A DNA stretch of 64,000 nt from Rhizobium rhododendri (lineage in GTDB: Bacteria > Pseudomonadota > Alphaproteobacteria > Rhizobiales > Rhizobiaceae): NCBI RefSeq assembly GCF_007000325.2, contig NZ_CP117267.1:3223501-3287500 (forward strand), written 5' to 3'. A program made the position numbers and the translations under genes. Positions 59,277 through 64,000 of this stretch are shown one piece after another. The notes beneath the pieces were generated by a model. That model was not told the DNA's origin. It saw only the letters and a program-made list of their open reading frames with translations, and did no database searches. The stretch's first letter is position 1; the number at the start of each line of letters is the position of its first letter.

Positions 59277-59858
59277 CTATTTAGGCGCCCGCTTGGCCAG
59301 GATCCGCTGTAGCGTACGCCGATGCATATTGAGACGCCGCGCCGTCTCCGAAACGTTGCGCTCGCACATCTCGTAGACCCGCTGGATGTGTTCCCAGCGC
59401 ACCCGGTCGGCTGACATCGGGTTTTCCGGCACGTCGGCCTTTCCGCCTGGCCTCTGCGTCAGCGCTGCATAAACATCGTCGGCGTCAGCCGGCTTGGAGA
59501 GATAGTCCACCGCACCAAGCTTCACGGCGGTGACGGCGGTAGCGATGTTGCCGTAGCCGGTTAGGACGATCACTCGGGTGTCGCCGCGGCGCTGCCGAAT
59601 GGCTTCGATGACGTCGAGGCCGTTACCGTCGCCCAGCCGCAGGTCGATGACCGCATATTTCGGCGGGTGGGCCTTCGATTTCGTCACGCCTTCCGCAACG
59701 CTGTCGGCCGTTTCGACGAGAAAGCCGCGTGCTTCCATAGCCCGGGCGAGCCGCCTCAGAAACGGGCCGTCGTCGTCGACGATCAGCAGGCTCGGATCCG
59801 GGCCGATATCACCGTCGCTGGAGGCAAGTGTCTCGATGTCGTGGTCTAGATCTGTCAT
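59277..59858 (-). CDS. actR: redox response regulator ActR (RegA/PrrA family)
   Basis: 193 residues from ATG 59858; the frame extends to 59930 but the added residues are not family-like. Receiver with phospho-acceptor Asp72 (IDLRLGDGNG), a Pro-containing linker, and a C-terminal Fis-type HTH with NVSETARRLNMHRRTLQRIL (166-185), highly conserved in RegA/ActR. Controls respiration, nitrogen and carbon fixation and acid tolerance in relatives. 84 bp downstream of actS. Confidence 0.95.
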   Translation of the reverse strand: MTDLDHDIETLASSDGDIGPDPSLLIVDDDGPFLRRLARAMEARGFLVETADSVAEGVTKSKAHPPKYAVIDLRLGDGNGLDVIEAIRQRRGDTRVIVLTGYGNIATAVTAVKLGAVDYLSKPADADDVYAALTQRPGGKADVPENPMSADRVRWEHIQRVYEMCERNVSETARRLNMHRRTLQRILAKRAPK

Positions 59859-59942
59859 TCCGTGATCCCGGCGGTTTTCCGCCTGCATATATCCTGCGTG
59901 TATATATATAGCGTCGTGAGCACTGGTCATAAGCCCGTCGGC

Positions 59943-61262
59943 TCAGTTTGTCGAATTGCTTTCTATCAAGACACGAGGCCATTCGATGCGGATCCGTGCC
60001 CCTGAAGTCTCCGCCTCGCGGTTTCCAAATGTCAGGGTTGCGCCGGAGCGCTCCAGCAGTGTCTTTGCAATAAACAAGCCAAGCCCGAGACCGCCTGCGG
60101 CATCGTCACGCTGCCGTGTCGTTACATAGGGCTCACCGATGCGGGTCAAGATATCGGGCGCATAGCCGACCCCGTCGTCTTCAATGGTGATCGCCAGAGT
60201 TTCGGCATCGAACGCCACCGTGACAGTCACCATCTCGCGGGCATAGTCGACAGCATTTTCCACCAGGTTGCCGAGCCCGTACATGATCCCGGCATTCCGG
60301 TTGAGCACCGGTTCGCCGGCCCTGGCGGTCTCCTCGACCAGCGTCAGCTTGATTCCGAATTCGCGATGCGGGGCGAGAATTTCCTCCATCATCGATGATA
60401 GCGTCAGATAGCGCATATGCGCCTCGTTCTCCGCCGACAGCGTCGTAATCCGCCGCAGGATGTCGCGGCACCTCTCGCTCTGGCTGCGAAGCAGCGCCAC
60501 GTCCTCCCGGTAACGCTCGTCGTGGCCGAGTTCCCGCTCCATCTCCTTGGCAACGATGCTGATCGTCGCCAGTGGCGTTCCGAGCTCGTGAGCCGCTGCC
60601 GCCGCCAGTCCGTCCAGCTGCGAAAGGTGCTTCTCCCGCTGCAGCACCAGCTCGGTCGCCGCCAGCGCATCGGCCAGCTGGCTCGCCTCCATGGAGACGC
60701 GATAGGCATAGAAGGCGGCGAAGGCCATTGTCGATGCGATGGAGCACCAGACGCCGAGTTGCATGACCTGGTTGATGGCGACGATGCCCCCGGCATACCA
60801 AGGGAGCGGGAAAGGCGAAAACGCAAGAGACGTGATCGCCACCATCGCCGCAAGGATCAGCGTCATGCTGTAGCGGATGGGCTGGGAAGCGAAGGAGATG
60901 ATGACGGGCACGCACACCAGGATCGAAAACGGATTGGCAAGGCCGCCGGTGATGAACAGCAGGCCGCACAGCTGCAGCAGATCCAGCCCCAGAAGGGCGA
61001 AGGTGGCCGGCGCATCCAGCCGGTGCGTCGGCGGATAGCGCAACGTCAGGAACAGGTTGATCCAGGCAAGGCAGGCGATCAGCACGCAGCAGGGCAGCAA
61101 GGGTAGTGGAAACTGCAGCCAGAAGGCGACAATGGCCACCGTCGCGGCCTGGCCACCGACGGCAAGCCAGCGCAGGCGGACCAGCGTCTGCAGCCGCACG
61201 CGCCGGCTGGTGTGGTGATTGCCCGGCAAGAGGCTGTCATTTTCGGCAATCATGCTGCTCAC
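59943..61262 (-). CDS. actS: redox sensor kinase ActS (RegB/PrrB family)
   Basis: 439 residues, six hydrophobic segments (about 33-190). The ubiquinone-sensing GGLANPF loop is at 106-112, the phospho-acceptor is His225 in AAAHELGTPLA, and the redox-active Cys265 is present in SERCRDIL, the same number as in Rhodobacter RegB. HATPase with GLGLGLFIAKT-like G2 box. 19 bp downstream of hrpB and 84 bp upstream of actR; may be cotranscribed with both. Confidence 0.95.
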   Translation of the reverse strand: MSSMIAENDSLLPGNHHTSRRVRLQTLVRLRWLAVGGQAATVAIVAFWLQFPLPLLPCCVLIACLAWINLFLTLRYPPTHRLDAPATFALLGLDLLQLCGLLFITGGLANPFSILVCVPVIISFASQPIRYSMTLILAAMVAITSLAFSPFPLPWYAGGIVAINQVMQLGVWCSIASTMAFAAFYAYRVSMEASQLADALAATELVLQREKHLSQLDGLAAAAAHELGTPLATISIVAKEMERELGHDERYREDVALLRSQSERCRDILRRITTLSAENEAHMRYLTLSSMMEEILAPHREFGIKLTLVEETARAGEPVLNRNAGIMYGLGNLVENAVDYAREMVTVTVAFDAETLAITIEDDGVGYAPDILTRIGEPYVTTRQRDDAAGGLGLGLFIAKTLLERSGATLTFGNREAETSGARIRIEWPRVLIESNSTN

Positions 61263-61281
61263 TCCTTCACGGCGGATGCAC

Positions 61282-63747
61282 TCAAGTGCCGCGCGGCTTC
61301 ACGCGGGTGGTCGGCGCGGCGGCTGCCGGATCCTCGGGCCAGGGGTGGCGAGGATAGCGACCGCGCATGTCGGCGCGCACGTCCTTCCAGGTTCCGGCCC
61401 AGAAGCCCGGCAGATCGCGCGTCGTCTGGATCGGCCGGTGCGCCGGCGAGGTCAATTCCAGCACCAGCGGCAAACGTCCGCCGCCGATGGAGGGATGCTG
61501 GCGAAGCCCGAACAGCTCCTGAACCCGGATGGTCAGCAGCGGCTCCGTCCCATCGTAATGGATAGGGTGGCGCTGCCCCGTCGGCGCCTCGAAATGCGTC
61601 GGTGCCATCCGGCCGAGTTCCCGTTGTAAATCATGCGGCAGCAACGACATCAGCCCGTTCGATAGTCCGCCGGTGGAAATATCGGATAGCCCCCGTGCGT
61701 CGCCCTGATACGGTACGAACCAATCGGCGAGCCGGATGAGCAGGGCCTCGTCGCTCATGTCTGGCCAGGGCTCCCCGATCGTTCGGTGCAGAAAGCCGAT
61801 CCGGTCGCGCAGCTGGGCGGCTTCCTTGGAGAAGGTGAGCACGCCAAGCCCGAGTTCGCGGATACCCTCTGCCAGCGCCGCAGCTACCTCGCGCGCGGAG
61901 GGACGCGGCAGGGGCGTCTCATCGAGGACAATGGCCCCGAGCCGCGTCACCCGCCGGGCCCGGACCTGCCGGCTCGTCTTGTCGAACAGGCATTGATCTT
62001 CGGTGACGATGCTATCCGGCAGCTCGGCTTCGACATCGCCGCGCGTAATCTCGGCAGCACTGAGAATCCGGCCCTGCGCGGCACGACCGGTAAGGTCCGC
62101 GACGACAAGCATCGTTGCACCCGACAGCCGCTCCGTCTCCGGCAGCTCGGCACCACGGCCATTGGCCATGACGAACCGGCCGCGACCGCCCCGCTGCAGG
62201 GCGATACGATCGGGAAAGGCGTGCAGCAGCAGCGTTCCGGCCATCACCGGTTCGCCGCCGCCTTTGCTGCCCCCGGCAGTTGCCACCAGTCTTGCCACCA
62301 GTCGTCGCGCCGCCTCGGCCCGCTCGCTTTTTTCACCCCGAAACCGCCGCAGCCGTTCCTCCAGGTCGATGCTTTGCCCTCCCAACCCCTGTTCGGTCAA
62401 AAGCACGGCCAGCATCGCCGCCTCGCGTGCCTGGCCGTTTCCGGCGGCTGAGATCACCATCGCCGCCAGGCGGGGTGGAAGTGCCATCGCCCGCATCGTC
62501 CGGCCGCGTGCGGTAAGCCCGTTAGCGTGATCGAGCCCTCCCAGTTGCCTGAGCAAGCTCCGCGCCTCGAAAAGCGTCCCGGCCGGCGGCTGATCGACGA
62601 AGGCGAGACTGCCGGGATCCTCGACGCCCCAGTGGGCAAGGTCGAGCGCCAGACTTGAAAGATCGCTGGAGAGTATCTGCGGCGGTGTAAACGCCGGCAG
62701 CGCCGCCGTCTGGCCGGGATGCCAGAGCCGGATTGCAATACCCGGCTCCGTCCGTCCGGCACGTCCCGCTCGCTGGTCTGCCGAGGCGCGAGACACCCGC
62801 ACCGTTTCCAGCCGGGTGATGCCGGTCGCCGGCTCGAAGACGCCCAGCCGCTGCAGGCCGCTGTCGATCACAACGCGCACGCCGTCGATGGTAATCGACG
62901 TTTCGGCGATCGAGGTCGCCAGCACGATCTTGCGCATCCCCGCCGCAGTCGGGCGGATCGCCGCGTCCTGCTCCTTCTGGCTGAGGTTCCCGAACAGCGG
63001 CGCTATCAGCGTCTCCGGCCCGAACCGTCCTTCCAGCCGCTCGGCGGTGCGGGTGATTTCCGCCTGGCCTGGCAGGAAGGCAAGGATCGAACCCTTTTCA
63101 TCCCGGTGGGCAGCAACGATGGCGGCAGTGACACTGTCCTCGATCCGCTCGCCGGCAGGCCTGTCGCGGTAGCGCACATCAATCGGAAAGCTGCGTCCCA
63201 TGCTCTCGATCACCGGCGGCTGGCCGAGCAGCTGTGCAACCCTCTCAATATCGAGCGTTGCCGACATCACCAGGATGCGTAGGTCGTCGCGCAAGGCAGA
63301 CTGCACGTCGAGTGCCAGCGCCAGGCCGAAATCGGCATCCAGCGAGCGTTCGTGGAATTCGTCGAAGATGACAGTCGAAACGCCTGCGAGTTCGGGATCG
63401 TCGAGGACCATCCGCGCAAAGACGCCATCGGTGACCACCTCGATGCGCGTCCTTGCCGAAATCTTCGTGTCGAGCCGCATCCGGTAACCGACGGTGGCGC
63501 CAACCTCTTCACCGAGCAGCGATGCCATGCGCGCCGCCGCTGCCCTTGCCGCTAACCGCCTAGGCTCGAGCAGGATGATCCTGCCGTCTCCGCGCCACGG
63601 CTGATCCAGCAGATAAAGCGGCACAAGCGTCGTCTTGCCGGCGCCAGGCGGCGCCGAAAGAACCGCACGGCCGACGTCGCAAAGCGCCGTGCCGATCTCG
63701 GGCAGGACCTCGGAGACCGGCAGGATAGGAAGTGCCGTCCGCGTCAT
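61282..63747 (-). CDS. hrpB: DEAH-box ATP-dependent helicase HrpB
   Basis: 821 residues. Walker A PPGAGKTT (33-40), DEFH-type motif II in IFDEFHERSLDADFG (about 127-141), SATLD (motif III, about 164), the QRAGRAGR motif VI (about 325-332), and a C-terminal HrpB-specific domain ending in a Pro/Arg-rich tail with WPEDPAAAAPTTRVKPRG (about 803-820). Family members probably act on RNA or ribonucleoprotein; cellular role is unsettled. Start overlaps the stop of the upstream gene (ATGA). Confidence 0.95.
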   Translation of the reverse strand: MTRTALPILPVSEVLPEIGTALCDVGRAVLSAPPGAGKTTLVPLYLLDQPWRGDGRIILLEPRRLAARAAAARMASLLGEEVGATVGYRMRLDTKISARTRIEVVTDGVFARMVLDDPELAGVSTVIFDEFHERSLDADFGLALALDVQSALRDDLRILVMSATLDIERVAQLLGQPPVIESMGRSFPIDVRYRDRPAGERIEDSVTAAIVAAHRDEKGSILAFLPGQAEITRTAERLEGRFGPETLIAPLFGNLSQKEQDAAIRPTAAGMRKIVLATSIAETSITIDGVRVVIDSGLQRLGVFEPATGITRLETVRVSRASADQRAGRAGRTEPGIAIRLWHPGQTAALPAFTPPQILSSDLSSLALDLAHWGVEDPGSLAFVDQPPAGTLFEARSLLRQLGGLDHANGLTARGRTMRAMALPPRLAAMVISAAGNGQAREAAMLAVLLTEQGLGGQSIDLEERLRRFRGEKSERAEAARRLVARLVATAGGSKGGGEPVMAGTLLLHAFPDRIALQRGGRGRFVMANGRGAELPETERLSGATMLVVADLTGRAAQGRILSAAEITRGDVEAELPDSIVTEDQCLFDKTSRQVRARRVTRLGAIVLDETPLPRPSAREVAAALAEGIRELGLGVLTFSKEAAQLRDRIGFLHRTIGEPWPDMSDEALLIRLADWFVPYQGDARGLSDISTGGLSNGLMSLLPHDLQRELGRMAPTHFEAPTGQRHPIHYDGTEPLLTIRVQELFGLRQHPSIGGGRLPLVLELTSPAHRPIQTTRDLPGFWAGTWKDVRADMRGRYPRHPWPEDPAAAAPTTRVKPRGT

Positions 63748-64000
63748 GCCGCCAGTTCGTCCTTCAGGGACTCGTAGGCGAGGATGGCGCCGGCCAGATC
63801 TTCGAGCGCCGCCCCGACAGATTTGAACAGTGTGATCTCGTTGTCGTCGCGGCGGCCCGGCTTTTCGCCACGCGCCAGTTCCGCCAGTTCTGCGCGGATC
63901 CCGTCGCGCGTCAGCACGCCGCTTGCAAGCGGCTGGACGATATCGCCCGCCTCGTGCGTCGCCCCGGCAAGCGTATCGACAAAGACAGAGGCGCGACGGA
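63744..64000 (-). CDS. ornithine cyclodeaminase / mu-crystallin-family protein, C-terminal 85 residues
   Basis: The minus-strand frame is open to the window edge and ends at TGA 63744. The 85 residues include SVFVDTLAGATHEAGDI, GEKPGRRDDNEITLFKSVG and GAALEDLAGAILAYES, characteristic of the NAD-dependent ornithine cyclodeaminase/mu-crystallin C-terminus. The actual substrate (ornithine, alanine, other imino acids) cannot be told without the N-terminal part. Coupled to hrpB by a 4-nt overlap. Confidence 0.8.
   Translation of the reverse strand, partial: RRASVFVDTLAGATHEAGDIVQPLASGVLTRDGIRAELAELARGEKPGRRDDNEITLFKSVGAALEDLAGAILAYESLKDELAA

Overview
The window is a GC-rich, gene-dense alphaproteobacterial chromosome segment. 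The gene content and order (hemE / oriC / PPDK regulator; gyrB; trpFBA-accD-folC; addAB; pckA / chvI-chvG-hprK-PTS; hisBHAFE-coaA; hslVU; actSR) are those of the origin-proximal region of a Rhizobiales chromosome, most likely Rhizobiaceae (Rhizobium/Agrobacterium/Ensifer relatives). I see no tRNA or rRNA gene, no insertion sequence, no prophage and no CRISPR array. This is core genome rather than an accessory island.

Origin region (1-10 kb). A leftward arm carries mnmG (partial), mnmE, rho, hemJ and hemE. A rightward arm starts with the PPDK/PEP synthase regulatory protein and continues into maf-aroE-coaE-dnaQ. The roughly 400 bp between hemE and the regulatory gene holds several DnaA boxes and an AT-rich tract; this is the position known for the Caulobacter and Sinorhizobium chromosomal origin. 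Four ParB-binding parS sites are visible, two between mnmG and mnmE, one at the maf/aroE junction and one after pckA. Three of the four share one substitution that creates a GANTC (CcrM) site.

10-27 kb. secB and fxsA run leftward. A tightly overlapped tim44-like/mltA/smr/HTH operon leads to gyrB. Then come a nitroreductase, a xi-class glutathione transferase, an FAH-family hydrolase, an intracellular PHB depolymerase, a DUF2852 protein and a YgjP-type metallopeptidase. The trpF-trpB-trpA-accD-folC block follows.

27-45 kb, almost entirely leftward. A long chain of touching or overlapping genes runs divL -> tsaE/amgK fusion -> murU-like -> addB -> addA -> trxA, linking cell-cycle signalling, t6A tRNA modification, cell-wall sugar salvage and double-strand break repair. 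Upstream are ahcY and the chvI-chvG-hprK-EIIA-HPr signalling block, divergent from pckA.

45-64 kb. pckA, arfB, alkB and a GT87-type membrane protein run rightward and collide with coaA-hisE-hisF-hisA-hisH-DUF2628-hisB running leftward. hslV-hslU, a small exported glycine-zipper protein and a DUF1402 exported protein run rightward. An L,D-transpeptidase, the actS-actR redox two-component pair and hrpB run leftward, with mmcB between them. The window ends inside an ornithine-cyclodeaminase-family gene.

The most unusual signals are the methylatable parS variants (two of which also supply the stop codon of the upstream gene), nested inverted repeats upstream of ahcY, the DivL-type kinase with Tyr in place of the phospho-acceptor His, the TsaE-AmgK fusion next to MurU, and a DUF1402 protein that carries lytic-transglycosylase-like motifs.
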